DNA from: Pasteurellaceae bacterium 15-036681
GTDB taxonomy: Bacteria; Pseudomonadota; Gammaproteobacteria; Enterobacterales; Pasteurellaceae
NCBI GenBank assembly: GCA_002002485.1
Contig: MQVI01000006.1
Location: 1-64,000 of the forward strand
DNA: 64,000 nucleotides
Reading direction: 5' to 3'
Shown: in pieces, positions 27,708-38,779 of the stretch
Position numbering within the stretch: position 1 is the stretch's first letter
How the letters are laid out: each line of letters starts with the position of its first letter
Position numbers and translations under genes: made by a program
The notes under the pieces: generated by a model
What the model was told of the DNA's origin: nothing
The model's input: only the letters and a program-made list of their open reading frames with translations
Database searches by the model: none

Positions 27708-29015
27708 TTACAGTGGCAAAATCAACACCTTAGATTTACGCTGATGGTTATAATTATCACGCTTATATTTCGGTAAATCTGCCGCTTCAGCAAGCTCAAA
27801 GCCTCGTTCTTGGAACCACTGTGTCGTTCTTGTCGTCAATACAAATAGCTTCTGCATACCGAGGTTTCGCGCACGTTTCTTAATTTCCGTCAATAATACG
27901 TCGCCACGTGAAGAGTCACGATAATCAGGATGAACGGCTACACATGCCATTTCTGCCATTCTCTCATCATCATACGGATAAAGCGCAGCGCAAGCAATCA
28001 CTACACCGTCACGCTCAATAATCATGTAATGGGAGATTTCCATCTCTAGCTGCTCTCTTGAACGACGAACTAAAATACCTTGTTGTTCTAGAGGACGAAT
28101 TAACTCTAGTAAACCTGGGATATCTTGGACTGTAGCAATACGGATCACTTCAGATTCTTCCACAGAAACCTGTGTACCAATACCATCTCGAGAAAATAGT
28201 TCTTGTAGCAGTGCGCCATCTTCTTGATAACTGATTAAATGTGCACGTTTGACACCAGATCGACACACATCTGCAGCTGCCTGTAAAAAGCGAGCTGTGG
28301 CTGTGTGATATTCCCCTTTTTCAATAAAGGCTTGTAGATGACGTTCTGCTTCATTTGGCTTCAGATCTGCCATGACTTCACCATTTTCAGCTAAAATACC
28401 TTGTTCAGCCCCAAAGCCAATCAGTTTATCTGCTTTTAAACGGATCGCTAATTGTGTTGCTATCTCCTCAAAAGGTAAATTAAACATGTCTCCTGTCACA
28501 GAAGGAGCTATCGGTCCCATTAATAGAACAGCATTACGTTTAAGATGGCTTTCAATGCTTTCAATATTGATCCGTCTAATTTTACCGGTTAAAGCATAAT
28601 CAACTCCATCAACAACCCCTATTGGCTGAGCCAAAATAAAATTACTACTCACCACATCCATCACAGGTGCATTTGAATGGCGCAAAGATAAATAGGCGAG
28701 TAAATCATAATGGACTTTACCAACAGCTTGCTTAACGAAATCAAGCGCTGTGGCATTAGTGATGCGAATATTATTGTAATATTCTGTTTGAATTTGATTT
28801 TGTGAAAGGAGTTGATTAATTTGAGGTCTAGCCCCAAATACAATCACTAACTTGACATCAAGGCTATGAAGAAGGTTTATATCATTGATAATATTGCTTA
28901 AATTGGGGCTTTCTAGCACTTCCCCATCAAGCATAATCACGAACGTTTTCCCCCTATGCAAATTCACATAAGGGGTGGATTGTCTAAACCATTGGACTAA
29001 TTCTGTGTTGCGCAT
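27708..29015 (-). CDS. argA: N-acetylglutamate synthase
   Basis: A 435-residue two-domain enzyme. The N-terminal amino-acid-kinase domain (to about 280; [19 protein letters not shown] and [17 protein letters not shown]) binds arginine as feedback inhibitor. The C-terminal GNAT domain ([20 protein letters not shown], and [15 protein letters not shown]) transfers acetyl from acetyl-CoA to glutamate. This is the first step of arginine synthesis. It lies downstream of udk and dcd on the same strand (42-bp gap). Confidence 0.93.
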   Translation of the reverse strand: MRNTELVQWFRQSTPYVNLHRGKTFVIMLDGEVLESPNLSNIINDINLLHSLDVKLVIVFGARPQINQLLSQNQIQTEYYNNIRITNATALDFVKQAVGKVHYDLLAYLSLRHSNAPVMDVVSSNFILAQPIGVVDGVDYALTGKIRRINIESIESHLKRNAVLLMGPIAPSVTGDMFNLPFEEIATQLAIRLKADKLIGFGAEQGILAENGEVMADLKPNEAERHLQAFIEKGEYHTATARFLQAAADVCRSGVKRAHLISYQEDGALLQELFSRDGIGTQVSVEESEVIRIATVQDIPGLLELIRPLEQQGILVRRSREQLEMEISHYMIIERDGVVIACAALYPYDDERMAEMACVAVHPDYRDSSRGDVLLTEIKKRARNLGMQKLFVLTTRTTQWFQERGFELAEAADLPKYKRDNYNHQRKSKVLILPL

Positions 29016-29057
29016 ATTGTTCTCGGATTTAGTTGTTTTTAATATATTATTTTTAAA

Positions 29058-29642
29058 CTACCCGTCTTGATTAATTCGACTCGCAATTGCATTTTGTTGA
29101 TTTTTATATTTTGCATCCTTGCGAGCATTATACGGGCGTTGAGCATGTCCACTTAGCACTTCGAAACTAAGTGCACCAATTGCCATATTAGGGCGTAACG
29201 CCAATGGCAATTTACCTGCATTAAAAAACTCTAATACAATTTTACCTTCCCAGCCTGGATCAATTCGGTGAGCGGTTACGTGAACCATTAACCCTAAACG
29301 AGCTAATGAAGAACGACCATCTAACCAACCAACAATATTATCAGGCAATTTTACTGATTCTAATGTCGTTGCTAATGCTAATTCCCCAGGATGTAAGAAA
29401 AATGCCTCATTTTCATCGATAAGAATTTCATCACTCATCACACGCTCTAATTGTGCGGTCATCTCTTCACGAGGACCACTCAAATCAATGTACGGTGTTG
29501 AATGTTCGCGGAAAATACGGAAAGAATTACCTAAGCGCACATCTACAGTTGCACCATTTATTTTATCGTTAGTCGGGCGAGGAGATAAACTAATAATACC
29601 TTCATTTAGATAATGTTCAATATCAACATCACATAAACGCAT
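29058..29642 (-). CDS. dcd: dCTP deaminase
   Basis: A 194-residue homotrimeric enzyme of the dUTPase superfamily. [39 protein letters not shown] with the conserved Arg/Ser, and [20 protein letters not shown] containing the catalytic Glu are all present. It deaminates dCTP to dUTP, feeding dTTP synthesis. It starts 8 bp after udk, forming a pyrimidine salvage pair as in other Gammaproteobacteria. Confidence 0.95.
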   Translation of the reverse strand: MRLCDVDIEHYLNEGIISLSPRPTNDKINGATVDVRLGNSFRIFREHSTPYIDLSGPREEMTAQLERVMSDEILIDENEAFFLHPGELALATTLESVKLPDNIVGWLDGRSSLARLGLMVHVTAHRIDPGWEGKIVLEFFNAGKLPLALRPNMAIGALSFEVLSGHAQRPYNARKDAKYKNQQNAIASRINQDG

Positions 29643-29650
29643 AAAAACTC

Positions 29651-30304
29651 CTATTTTTGACCTAAAAGCTGCTTAATCTGAGCTTTTAAGATGTTAATTG
29701 CAATACGGTTTTTTCCACCTTTTGGCACAATAATATCTGCATACTGCTTCGATGGTTCCACAAATTGTAAAAACATTGGACGAACTGTTGTACGATACTG
29801 TGAAACAACGGATTCTAATGAACGTCCACGTTCTTGCATATCACGTTGTAAACGGCGAATAAAACAAATATCTAATGGGGCATCGACGAAAATAGAAACG
29901 TCAATTTCATTACGAATTTTTTCATCCGTCAATAGTAGAATACCTTCTAAAATGATAATACGCTTTGGTGAAAAATGGGTAACTGACGTTTTTCGATTAT
30001 GTTCAGCATAATCATATTCAGGAATGTCAACTGCTTGACCTTGTTTCAGCGCTCGTAAGTGAGAAACGAGTAAAGCATGATCCATTGAGCTAGGATGATC
30101 GTAATTCGTTTTAACACGTTCTTCCATGGAAAGATGTGTTTGATCACGATAATATGCATCTTCAGAAATAATGCCAATATCATCCTGACCGAGTTCAGCT
30201 TTTAATTCTTTATAGATTGTGGATGCAATTAAACTTTTGCCCGATGCAGATGCTCCTGCAATCGCAATAACAATACATCCATTTTTTTCAAGTGATTGAG
30301 ACAT
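29651..30304 (-). CDS. udk: Uridine kinase
   Basis: A 217-residue P-loop kinase. The Walker A motif GASASGKS lies at residues 17-24. [21 protein letters not shown] is the nucleoside-binding region and [13 protein letters not shown] the lid. It phosphorylates uridine and cytidine to UMP and CMP. It is the first gene of a udk-dcd(-argA) run. Confidence 0.95.
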   Translation of the reverse strand: MSQSLEKNGCIVIAIAGASASGKSLIASTIYKELKAELGQDDIGIISEDAYYRDQTHLSMEERVKTNYDHPSSMDHALLVSHLRALKQGQAVDIPEYDYAEHNRKTSVTHFSPKRIIILEGILLLTDEKIRNEIDVSIFVDAPLDICFIRRLQRDMQERGRSLESVVSQYRTTVRPMFLQFVEPSKQYADIIVPKGGKNRIAINILKAQIKQLLGQK

Positions 30305-30417
30305 GATATGGTACCTTTTCTGTTGAGAAATAAATTTTGCAAATTATACCTTAAAACTTACCGCTTTCTTACGGCTTTTTGCGTATAATCATATTTTTAA
30401 CTCGGAGAATGATTAGT

Positions 30418-31041
30418 ATGAATACATTTTTACACGGATTTATAGTTTGCTTTGGCTTGATTGTATCAATTGGCGCACAAAATGCCTTTTTATTAAAACA
30501 AGGCATCTTAAAACAACATGTTTTTTGGATTGCTTTTATCTGCTTCTTTTGCGATGTTATTCTTATGGGCGTTGGAGTCCTCGGTTTAGGTTCTTTAATT
30601 AGTCAATCACCTATAGCCTCTATCAGTTTAGCGATTATTGGCGCTATCTTTCTCTTTACCTATGGTTCTCGTTCCTTTATAAGTGCCTATAAAGGTGATA
30701 GTTTACTTCAAATGGAGCAAGCTAATCAAAATAACAGTTTAAAAAAGGCTATCACTATCACTCTTGCTATCACTTTACTAAATCCTCATGTCTACATTGA
30801 TACCGTTGTCATTGTAGGAGGAATCGGCGGAACACTTAATTTAGAACAAAAATTTTTATTTCTTGCTGGAGCATTAATTTGCTCGTTTTTATGGTTCTTT
30901 GGTGTCGGTTATGGAGCAGGATTACTTACTCCGTACTTTAAAAAGCGTCGTACTTGGCAAATTCTAGATAGTATTACAGGACTAATCATGTATGGTATCG
31001 CTTTTAGTTTAGTCATTTACGCCCTAGGATTTCTCCAATAG
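30418..31041 (+). CDS. argO: LysE-family arginine exporter ArgO
   Basis: A 207-residue inner-membrane protein with about six helices. GLIVSIGAQNAFLLKQGILK is the diagnostic LysE/ArgO helix-1 region, and TLLNPHVYIDTVVIVGGIGG with NPH and Asp forms the central motif. ArgO exports L-arginine and canavanine. The ATG at 30418 is chosen because GGAGA lies 9 nt upstream; readings from 30379 or 30409 have no usable site. It is divergent from udk. Confidence 0.88.
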   Translation: MNTFLHGFIVCFGLIVSIGAQNAFLLKQGILKQHVFWIAFICFFCDVILMGVGVLGLGSLISQSPIASISLAIIGAIFLFTYGSRSFISAYKGDSLLQMEQANQNNSLKKAITITLAITLLNPHVYIDTVVIVGGIGGTLNLEQKFLFLAGALICSFLWFFGVGYGAGLLTPYFKKRRTWQILDSITGLIMYGIAFSLVIYALGFLQ

Positions 31042-31197
31042 ATTCATTGATGTTATTTTTTTGTTAAAAAATAGATATACATCACAGATTTTCTGATTTA
31101 ATTCAGGCATAATTTCAGAAAATCCACTCCCTTTTGGATATAATGTAAAGCATTTCAAAATCTGTAAACACAAATTATAAAATAAGGTTAGGTCCGT

Positions 31198-34005
31198 ATG
31201 CAGTATAAAAACTTTGATGAATGGTTCGCTTCAACCGCATTAGGTGGTTCCAATCAAACCTACGTTGAAGAAATCTATGAACAATATTTGGAAGATCCAC
31301 TCAGTGTGGATGAAAGCTGGCGTGTCGCTTTCGATCAATTCCCTAAAACTACTGTTGTTGAACAACCACATTCTACAGTGCGAGACTATTTCCGTCGTTT
31401 AGCGAAAGAACATCGCTCTGAGGCGATAACGGTTATCGATCCAGAAGCAAGTGCGAAGCTGGTTAAAATCCTGCAATTTATCAATGCTTATCGCTTCCGT
31501 GGTCACTTGGAGGCACAACTTGATCCTCTCAATTATTATCGTTGGAAAACATCTCAGGTACCTGAACTAAACTATCAGTATCACGGCTTTACAGAAAAAG
31601 ATTTAGAAGAAACTTTCAGCATTGGACGCTATGTATATAACAAAGATACAATCACGCTCAAAGAGCTAGCAGATAATCTAAAAGAAACTTATTGTGGAAG
31701 TATCGGCTTAGAGTTCATGCATGTTCAAGATATGGAGCAAAAAAACTGGCTTCAATCAAAATTAGAAAGCGTACTAGATAAGCCATTGTTTACTAAGGAA
31801 GAAAAATTAAATCTTCTCCAAGAGTTAACTGCTGCAGACGGCTTAGAGCGTTATTTAGGTGCGAAATTCCCAGGTGCAAAACGTTTCTCTTTAGAAGGTA
31901 GTGACGCATTCATCCCAATGATGAAAGAAATTATTCGTCATGCAAGCCGCCAAGGTATGGAAGAAGTAACCATGGGCATGGCACACCGTGGCCGCTTGAA
32001 TATGTTAGTCAATGTGTTAGGTAAAAAGCCAGCAGAATTATTTGATGAATTTGCAGGTAAACATGCCGATGACAGCCGCACAGGTGACGTAAAATACCAC
32101 CAAGGTTTCTCATCAGATTTTGCAGTTGATGATCAACGTGTTCACTTAGCACTTGCATTCAACCCTTCTCACTTAGAGATCGTCAGCCCTGTGGTTATCG
32201 GTTCTGTGCGAGCTCGTCAAACACGCTTAAATGATTCTGAGCGTAATAAAGTATTAGCTGTCACTGTCCACGGTGACTCTGCGGTTGCAGGACAAGGTGT
32301 TGTGCAAGAAACTTTAAATATGTCTAACGCTCGTGGTTATAGTGTTGGCGGTACGATTCGTATCGTAATCAATAACCAAATCGGCTTTACCACATCTAAC
32401 CCTAACGACACTCGTTCAACAGAATATTGTACTGACATTGCAAAAATGATTCAGGCTCCAATCATTCACGTGAATGGTGACGATCCTGAAGCAGTCGCAT
32501 TTGCTGCTCGCATGGCTGTTGAGTATCGTTGTTTATTCAAACGCGATATTTTTATTGATCTTATTTCTTATCGTCGCCACGGTCATAACGAAGCGGATGA
32601 GCCTCTTGCAACCCAGCCGATGATGTATAGCATCATCAAAAAACACCCTACTCCACGTAAAGTGTATGCGGATCGTTTAATTGCTGAAGGCGTATTAACG
32701 AATGAGCAAGAGATCGAGATGATGAATAGTTACCGAGATGCGTTAGATAACGGTGAACGTGTTGTGCCTGAATGGCGCGAAATGGATACCGCTCAAATTG
32801 ACTGGCTACAGTTCCTAAATTACGAATGGACATCTCCATACGAAAACAAATTCCCTGAAGAGCGTTTCTTAACTCTAGCAAAACGTGTATGTGAATACCC
32901 AGAAAGCGTTAAAGCACACCCTCGTGTTGAGAAAATTTATAAAGATCGTACAGAAATGTATCAAGGTAATAAACTACTTGACTGGGGTATGGCTGAAACA
33001 ATGGCTTATGCAACTTTACTTGATGAAGGCACTCACGTTCGTCTATCTGGTGAAGATGCAGGTCGTGGAACCTTCTTCCACCGCCACGCAGTTGTTCATA
33101 ACCAAAACGATGGTACAGGCTATGTGCCACTCACACAGCTTCACGCCAACCAAGGTCGCTTTGAAGTTTGGGACTCTGTATTAAGTGAAGAAGCTGTTCT
33201 TGCATTTGAATACGGCTATGCAACAACGAATCCGAAAACCTTAACAATTTGGGAAGCTCAATTCGGTGACTTCGCAAATGGCGCTCAAATCGTTATCGAC
33301 CAATTTATCAGTTCTGGCGAACAAAAATGGGGGCGTATGTGTGGTTTAGTCATGCTTCTTCCACACGGCTATGAAGGGCAAGGTCCTGAGCACTCTTCAG
33401 CACGTTTAGAACGTTATCTACAACTTTGTGCTCAAGAGAATATGCAAGTTTGCGTGCCTTCAACACCGGCACAGGTTTACCATATGTTACGTCGCCAAGC
33501 ATTACGTAAAATGCGTCGTCCATTAATTGGTATTTCGCCTAAATCACTACTCCGCCATCCACTTGCGGTTTCAACCCTTGATGAGTTAATCAATGGTGAA
33601 TTCCAAAATGTGATCGGTGAGATTGATAGTTTAGATCCGAAACAAGTAAAACGTGTTGTGATGTGTTCAGGTAAAGTTTACTACGATCTATTAGAACAAC
33701 GTCGTGCAAACAATCAAACTGATGTTGCGATCATTCGTATCGAACAACTTTATCCGTACCCACACGAAGATGTGCAAAAAATTCTTGCTCAATACGCACA
33801 CGTCACTGATTTCGTATGGTGTCAAGAAGAGCCGCTTAACCAAGGGGCTTGGTATTGCAGTAAGCACAACTTCGAAGCAGATTTACCGGAAGGTGCAAAA
33901 TTAAAATACGCAGGTCGCCCTGCTTCTGCATCACCTGCAGTAGGCTATATGTCACTTCATACACAGCAACAAAAAGCACTTGTTGCAGATGCATTAACCA
34001 TTTAA
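31198..34005 (+). CDS. sucA: 2-oxoglutarate dehydrogenase E1 component
   Basis: A 935-residue thiamine-diphosphate enzyme. The N-terminal MQYKNFDEWFASTALGGSNQ-like helix is typical. HRGRLNMLVNVLGK and a GDxxx-N thiamine-binding region (HVNGDDPEAVAFAA) are present. ISYRRHGHNEADEP and GEDAGRGTFFHRHAV are conserved active-site stretches. It decarboxylates 2-oxoglutarate and passes the succinyl group to the lipoyl arm of SucB. It is the first gene of sucABCD. A TATAAT lies near 31138 in the leader. Confidence 0.96.
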   Translation: MQYKNFDEWFASTALGGSNQTYVEEIYEQYLEDPLSVDESWRVAFDQFPKTTVVEQPHSTVRDYFRRLAKEHRSEAITVIDPEASAKLVKILQFINAYRFRGHLEAQLDPLNYYRWKTSQVPELNYQYHGFTEKDLEETFSIGRYVYNKDTITLKELADNLKETYCGSIGLEFMHVQDMEQKNWLQSKLESVLDKPLFTKEEKLNLLQELTAADGLERYLGAKFPGAKRFSLEGSDAFIPMMKEIIRHASRQGMEEVTMGMAHRGRLNMLVNVLGKKPAELFDEFAGKHADDSRTGDVKYHQGFSSDFAVDDQRVHLALAFNPSHLEIVSPVVIGSVRARQTRLNDSERNKVLAVTVHGDSAVAGQGVVQETLNMSNARGYSVGGTIRIVINNQIGFTTSNPNDTRSTEYCTDIAKMIQAPIIHVNGDDPEAVAFAARMAVEYRCLFKRDIFIDLISYRRHGHNEADEPLATQPMMYSIIKKHPTPRKVYADRLIAEGVLTNEQEIEMMNSYRDALDNGERVVPEWREMDTAQIDWLQFLNYEWTSPYENKFPEERFLTLAKRVCEYPESVKAHPRVEKIYKDRTEMYQGNKLLDWGMAETMAYATLLDEGTHVRLSGEDAGRGTFFHRHAVVHNQNDGTGYVPLTQLHANQGRFEVWDSVLSEEAVLAFEYGYATTNPKTLTIWEAQFGDFANGAQIVIDQFISSGEQKWGRMCGLVMLLPHGYEGQGPEHSSARLERYLQLCAQENMQVCVPSTPAQVYHMLRRQALRKMRRPLIGISPKSLLRHPLAVSTLDELINGEFQNVIGEIDSLDPKQVKRVVMCSGKVYYDLLEQRRANNQTDVAIIRIEQLYPYPHEDVQKILAQYAHVTDFVWCQEEPLNQGAWYCSKHNFEADLPEGAKLKYAGRPASASPAVGYMSLHTQQQKALVADALTI

Positions 34006-34018
34006 TTGAACTCTATCA

Positions 34019-34044
34019 GTAGGGGCGAATTTAATACGCCCCAC
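34019..34044. repeat. Intergenic palindrome (GTAGGGGC family) between sucA and sucB
   Basis: GTAGGGGCG / CGCCCCAC around a 9-nt AT-rich loop. It lies inside the suc operon and lacks a T-run, so it may act as a processing or stability hairpin. Confidence 0.65.
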
Positions 34045-34072
34045 AAAATACAAACACACAAAGGATAAAATT

Positions 34073-35302
34073 ATGACTATTGAAATTCTTGTTCCCGACC
34101 TTCCTGAATCTGTAGCTGATGCAACTGTTGCTACTTGGCATAAAAAAGTAGGCGACACCGTAAAACGTGATGAAGTCATCGTTGAAATCGAAACAGATAA
34201 AGTGGTACTTGAAGTGCCAGCAACAAGCGATGGCATAATCACAGAAATTCAACAAGATACTGGTGCAACTGTAACCAGTAAACAAGTTCTTGGCGTACTA
34301 TCAACCTCACAAGCAGGAGACTTTAGCACTGCGACTGTTGCTCAAGTTAATGAAGCAACTCCTGCAGATCGTAAATCCGCAGCTATCGAACACGACCATA
34401 GCGATGCAGATGCTCAAGGTCCAGCAATCCGCCGTTTACTTGCAGAACATGACTTAAAAGCTGAAGAAATTAAAGGCACTGGTGTGGGCGGTCGAATTAC
34501 ACGTGAAGATATTGAAGCAGTTGTAGCACAACGCAAAGCAAAATCAGTACAACAAGCTGCAACAAAAGCTGAAAATACCATTAGCACCGTTGCTTATTCA
34601 TCTCGTAGCGAAAAACGTGTACCTATGACTCGTTTACGTAAGCGTATTGCAGAACGTTTGTTAGAAGCGAAAAATACTACGGCAATGTTAACCACTTTCA
34701 ACGAAGTGGATATGAAGCCGATTATGGATTTACGTAAACAGTACGGCGATAAATTTGAAAAACAACACGGCGTACGTTTAGGCTTTATGTCGTTCTACAT
34801 TAAAGCTGTGGTTGAAGCGTTAAAACGCTATCCAGAAGTCAATGCCTCTATCGATGGTGATGATGTGGTTTATCACAACTACTTTGATGTAAGTATTGCT
34901 GTTTCAACCCCTCGTGGCTTAGTCACACCAGTATTACGTGATTGCGATAAAATGAGTATGGCAGAAATTGAGAAATCAATTAAAGCATTAGCAGAAAAAG
35001 GTCGTGATGGTAAATTAACTGTTGAAGATTTAACAGGCGGTAATTTTACTATTACTAACGGTGGTGTATTTGGTTCATTAATGTCTACACCAATTATCAA
35101 CCCACCACAAAGTGCAATTTTAGGTATGCATGCAATCAAAGATCGCCCAGTGGCAATTGATGGTCAAGTAGCGATTCGCCCAATGATGTATCTTGCACTT
35201 TCTTACGATCACCGTTTAATCGATGGGCGTGAATCAGTGGGTTTCTTAGTAGCGATTAAGGATTTATTAGAAGATCCAACAAGATTATTGTTAGAGATTT
35301 AA
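34073..35302 (+). CDS. sucB: Dihydrolipoamide succinyltransferase (E2)
   Basis: A 409-residue protein in the order lipoyl domain, linker, E1/E3-binding domain, catalytic core. The lipoylated Lys43 lies in [13 protein letters not shown]. The peripheral-subunit-binding domain is [20 protein letters not shown]. The catalytic core ends in [16 protein letters not shown] with the active-site His and Asp. It transfers succinyl to CoA. The E3 gene is not in this window. Confidence 0.96.
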   Translation: MTIEILVPDLPESVADATVATWHKKVGDTVKRDEVIVEIETDKVVLEVPATSDGIITEIQQDTGATVTSKQVLGVLSTSQAGDFSTATVAQVNEATPADRKSAAIEHDHSDADAQGPAIRRLLAEHDLKAEEIKGTGVGGRITREDIEAVVAQRKAKSVQQAATKAENTISTVAYSSRSEKRVPMTRLRKRIAERLLEAKNTTAMLTTFNEVDMKPIMDLRKQYGDKFEKQHGVRLGFMSFYIKAVVEALKRYPEVNASIDGDDVVYHNYFDVSIAVSTPRGLVTPVLRDCDKMSMAEIEKSIKALAEKGRDGKLTVEDLTGGNFTITNGGVFGSLMSTPIINPPQSAILGMHAIKDRPVAIDGQVAIRPMMYLALSYDHRLIDGRESVGFLVAIKDLLEDPTRLLLEI

Positions 35303-35306
35303 TAAG

Positions 35307-35330
35307 CCCTCTCCCGTAAACGGGAGAGGG
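35307..35330. repeat. Intergenic palindrome (CTCTCCC family) between sucB and sucC
   Basis: CCCTCTCCCG-taaa-CGGGAGAGGG is a perfect 10-bp stem without a T-run. It could modulate read-through or mRNA stability between sucAB and sucCD. Confidence 0.7.
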
Positions 35331-35405
35331 GAAATATAGCTTGTTATCGAAAGAATATCCCCTACAAGGGGTCTGTATTCAAGACTGTTTTACAAAGGAA
35401 AATTT

Positions 35406-36569
35406 ATGAACCTACACGAATATCAAGGCAAACAAATTTTTGCCCAATACAAACTTCCAGTAAGCCAAGGTATTGCTTGCAAAACTGCAGATGAAGCCGT
35501 AGACGCAATCAAAAAATTAAGTGGCGATGCGTGGGCGATTAAATGCCAGGTACACGCAGGTGGACGTGGTAAAGCAGGCGGTGTGAAATTAGTTCGCAAC
35601 GAAGCTGAAGTGCGTGAGTTTGCAAATAAATGGTTAGGTCAGCGTTTAGTCACTTTCCAAACTGATGCAAATGGCCAACCTGTTAATACACTTTATGTAG
35701 AAGAAACCGCAAACATCGACCGTGAACTCTATTTAGGTGCAGTAGTTGATCGTTCATCACAAAAAATCGTCTTTATGGCATCACAAGCTGGCGGAATGAA
35801 TATCGAAGATGTGGCTCATGAAACCCCAGAGTTAATTCATAAAGCAACCATTGATCCACTTACAGGTGGAATGCCTTACCAAGCACGTGAATTAGCATTC
35901 AAACTTGGTTTACAAGGTGAACAAATCAAACAGTTCTCTTTTATTTTTACTCAATTATCAAAACTATTTGTTGAGAAAGATTTATCTCTACTTGAAATCA
36001 ACCCATTAGTGGTAACCAAAGAAGGAAATATTCTTTGTTTAGATGCTAAATTAGTGGTTGATGGCAATGCGTTATATCGCCAACCAGAGCTTGTTGCAAT
36101 GCAAGATCCAAGCCAAGATGATCCACGTGAAGCACTTGCAGAATCTCACCAACTTAACTACGTGGCATTAGAAGGCAACATCGGCTGTATGGTAAATGGT
36201 GCTGGTTTAGCAATGGGTACGATGGATATCGTGAAATTACACGGTGGTTTCCCAGCAAACTTCCTTGATGTAGGCGGTGGTGCAACGAAAGAGCGTGTTT
36301 CAGAAGCGTTTAAAATCATCTTATCTGATAAAGCAGTAAAAGCAGTATTAGTAAACATTTTCGGTGGTATCGTTCGTTGTGACTTAATTGCAGACGGTAT
36401 TATCGCAGCCGTAAATGAAGTAGGCGTAAATGTGCCTGTAGTGGTACGTTTAGAAGGTAACAATGCAGAGTTAGGTCGTAAAATCTTAGCGGAAAGTGGC
36501 TTAAACTTAATTGCAGCTAAAACCTTAACTGATGCAGCACAACAAGCTGTTAAAGCCGCAAACGCTTAA
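35406..36569 (+). CDS. sucC: Succinyl-CoA synthetase beta subunit
   Basis: A 387-residue ATP-grasp subunit. [20 protein letters not shown] at the start, [15 protein letters not shown] in the nucleotide-binding fold, and [17 protein letters not shown] plus [19 protein letters not shown] in the C-terminal half are all diagnostic. With SucD it makes ATP or GTP from succinyl-CoA, or runs in reverse when succinate is the end product. It lies 103 bp after sucB and 17 bp before sucD. Confidence 0.96.
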   Translation: MNLHEYQGKQIFAQYKLPVSQGIACKTADEAVDAIKKLSGDAWAIKCQVHAGGRGKAGGVKLVRNEAEVREFANKWLGQRLVTFQTDANGQPVNTLYVEETANIDRELYLGAVVDRSSQKIVFMASQAGGMNIEDVAHETPELIHKATIDPLTGGMPYQARELAFKLGLQGEQIKQFSFIFTQLSKLFVEKDLSLLEINPLVVTKEGNILCLDAKLVVDGNALYRQPELVAMQDPSQDDPREALAESHQLNYVALEGNIGCMVNGAGLAMGTMDIVKLHGGFPANFLDVGGGATKERVSEAFKIILSDKAVKAVLVNIFGGIVRCDLIADGIIAAVNEVGVNVPVVVRLEGNNAELGRKILAESGLNLIAAKTLTDAAQQAVKAANA

Positions 36570-36586
36570 CTTTAGGAGAGAACAGA

Positions 36587-37459
36587 ATGTCTATTTTAAT
36601 TAACAAAGATACTAAAGTAATTTGCCAAGGTTTCACTGGTGGACAAGGCACTTTCCATTCACAACAAGCTTTAGACTACGGCACACAATTAGTCGGTGGT
36701 GTTTCACCAGGTAAAGGTGGCACAACACATTTAGGTTTACCTGTTTTCAATACTGTGCGTGATGCGGTAGAAGCAACAGGCGCTACAGCAACAGTTATCT
36801 ATGTACCAGCTCCGGGCTGTAAAGATGCAATCCTAGAAGCGATTGATGCTGGCATTCAATTGATCGTTTGTATCACTGAAGGTATCCCAACCTTAGATAT
36901 GCTTCAAGTAAAACAACGCTTAATCCAAACTGGCGTGCGAATGATCGGCCCTAACTGCCCTGGTGTCATTACACCAGATGAGTGCAAAATCGGTATTATG
37001 CCAGGTAGTATTCATAAAAAAGGCAAAATCGGTATTGTTTCTCGCTCTGGCACATTAACTTATGAAGCGGTAAAACAAACAACAGATGAAGGTTTTGGTC
37101 AATCTACTTGTGTAGGTATCGGTGGTGACCCAATTCCCGGTTCAAACTTTATCGACATCTTACGCTTATTCCAAGAAGACCCTGAGACTGAAGCGATTGT
37201 GATGATCGGTGAAATCGGTGGTTCTGCAGAAGAAGAAGCTGCAGCATTTATCAAAGAGTTCGTAACTAAACCAGTTGTAAGTTATATCGCAGGTGTTACA
37301 GCACCAAAAGGCAAACGCATGGGGCATGCTGGTGCTATCATCAGTGGTGGTAAAGGCACTGCAGATGAGAAATTTGCAGCTCTTGAAGCAGCTGGTGTGA
37401 AAACAGTGAGAAGTTTAGCTGACATTGGTTCTGCTCTTCGCTTAGTTTTACAGAAATAA
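36587..37459 (+). CDS. sucD: Succinyl-CoA synthetase alpha subunit
   Basis: A 290-residue subunit. The CoA-binding Rossmann domain has [16 protein letters not shown] and [19 protein letters not shown]. The phosphohistidine lies in [20 protein letters not shown] (GHAGA). [14 protein letters not shown] is the other conserved loop. It completes the sucABCD run and is followed by a long hairpin shared with the convergent glpX. Confidence 0.96.
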   Translation: MSILINKDTKVICQGFTGGQGTFHSQQALDYGTQLVGGVSPGKGGTTHLGLPVFNTVRDAVEATGATATVIYVPAPGCKDAILEAIDAGIQLIVCITEGIPTLDMLQVKQRLIQTGVRMIGPNCPGVITPDECKIGIMPGSIHKKGKIGIVSRSGTLTYEAVKQTTDEGFGQSTCVGIGGDPIPGSNFIDILRLFQEDPETEAIVMIGEIGGSAEEEAAAFIKEFVTKPVVSYIAGVTAPKGKRMGHAGAIISGGKGTADEKFAALEAAGVKTVRSLADIGSALRLVLQK

Positions 37460-37474
37460 TTATCAGAATAAAAC

Positions 37475-37526
37475 ATGAGAGTTTCCTTTAGGGTTATTAC
37501 ATCTAACTGGAAACTCTCATTTATTC
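37475..37526. terminator. Hairpin between sucD and glpX
   Basis: A 12-bp stem (37475-37486 with 37509-37520) with a 22-nt loop, and AT-rich flanks on both strands. Confidence 0.65.
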
Positions 37527-37545
37527 TCAACTTCAAGCCCTAGAA

Positions 37546-38565
37546 CTAAGCACCAATCAACTTATGTAAATCGGTTTCTTTACGATCTAAGTAATGCGAA
37601 GATTGAATCTTACGAATCGTGCGAGAACGTCCACGAATTAATAACGTTTCTGTTGTCGCTAAATTGCCTTTACGGTGTATCCCTTTCAATAAATCCCCAT
37701 TAGTGATCCCTGTTGCTGAAAATACTAAATTATCATTACGCACTAGATCTTCTAATTTTAAAACTTCATTAATTGGTACGCCTAATGCCTCACAGCGTGA
37801 AATTTCTTTTTCTGCATGAGCAAAGTTTTCTAAAGTATTGCCCTTAACTTGATTACGAGGAATTAAACGAGCTTGCATATCGCCACCTAATGCACGAACA
37901 GCTGCAGCTGCAACAACACCTTCAGGTGCACCACCAATACCATACATCATGTCAAGTTCAGCTTCTGGTAAACAACATTGAACCGCAGCAGCTACATCAC
38001 CATCAGGAATTGCCATCACACGTACACCTAAATTGTGCATCTCTGCAATAATTTTAGTATGGCGAGGCTTATCTAATACCGCAACTGTTAGCTGTGATAA
38101 TAACTTCCCTTTTTTCGATGCAATACGACGAAGATTATCTTCAATCGGCAAATTCAGATCAATCATACCTCTGGCTTCATCACCCACGACAATTTTTTCC
38201 ATGTACATATCTGGGGCATGTAAAAACGTGTCTTTTCCGCCAGCCGCTAATACAGAAAGTGCATTTGCTTGCCCCATTGCAGTCATTCGAGTACCATCAA
38301 TAGGATCAACCGCGATCGTTACCTCCTCATCCTCTGGGCGAGATAAACCAATTTTCTCACCAATATACAGCATTGGCGCCTCATCAATTTCACCTTCCCC
38401 AATCACAACTTCACCACGAATCTCCATTTGGTTAAGTAATAAACGCATTGCTTTAACGGCTGCATCGTCTGCTTTGTTTTTATCACCACGTCCAAGCCAA
38501 GTAAATGCAGCCAAAGCAGCGGCTTCAGTTACGCGTGAAAATTCAATGGAAAGAGATCGTTTCAT
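37546..38565 (-). CDS. glpX: Class II fructose-1,6-bisphosphatase
   Basis: A 339-residue member of the GlpX family. GEGEIDEAPMLYIGEKIG and VDPIDGTRMTAMGQANALSV hold the Li-sensitive phosphatase metal motif (DPIDGT). GIGGAPEGVVAAAAVRALGG is also conserved. It hydrolyses fructose-1,6-bisphosphate in gluconeogenesis. Its company here is the suc genes and pckA (3.6 kb away), not glpF/glpK as in E. coli. Confidence 0.95.
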   Translation of the reverse strand: MKRSLSIEFSRVTEAAALAAFTWLGRGDKNKADDAAVKAMRLLLNQMEIRGEVVIGEGEIDEAPMLYIGEKIGLSRPEDEEVTIAVDPIDGTRMTAMGQANALSVLAAGGKDTFLHAPDMYMEKIVVGDEARGMIDLNLPIEDNLRRIASKKGKLLSQLTVAVLDKPRHTKIIAEMHNLGVRVMAIPDGDVAAAVQCCLPEAELDMMYGIGGAPEGVVAAAAVRALGGDMQARLIPRNQVKGNTLENFAHAEKEISRCEALGVPINEVLKLEDLVRNDNLVFSATGITNGDLLKGIHRKGNLATTETLLIRGRSRTIRKIQSSHYLDRKETDLHKLIGA

Positions 38566-38779
38566 TTGGTTGTTCCTTTATTAGATTGGTTTGTGAAAAT
38601 TTAAGGAAAACCCACCGCTTGTGGATTTCAATTTGTAGATAATTGTGCGGAAAGGAATTGTATTGCTTAACGATTTTATAGTCAATTCTTATCATTCGTG
38701 ATTGAACCATTTGTCGATAAGGTCGATACAGTGTAGAATGTCGTGTTATTTTTATATTAAAACGAGAATATCAGAAACT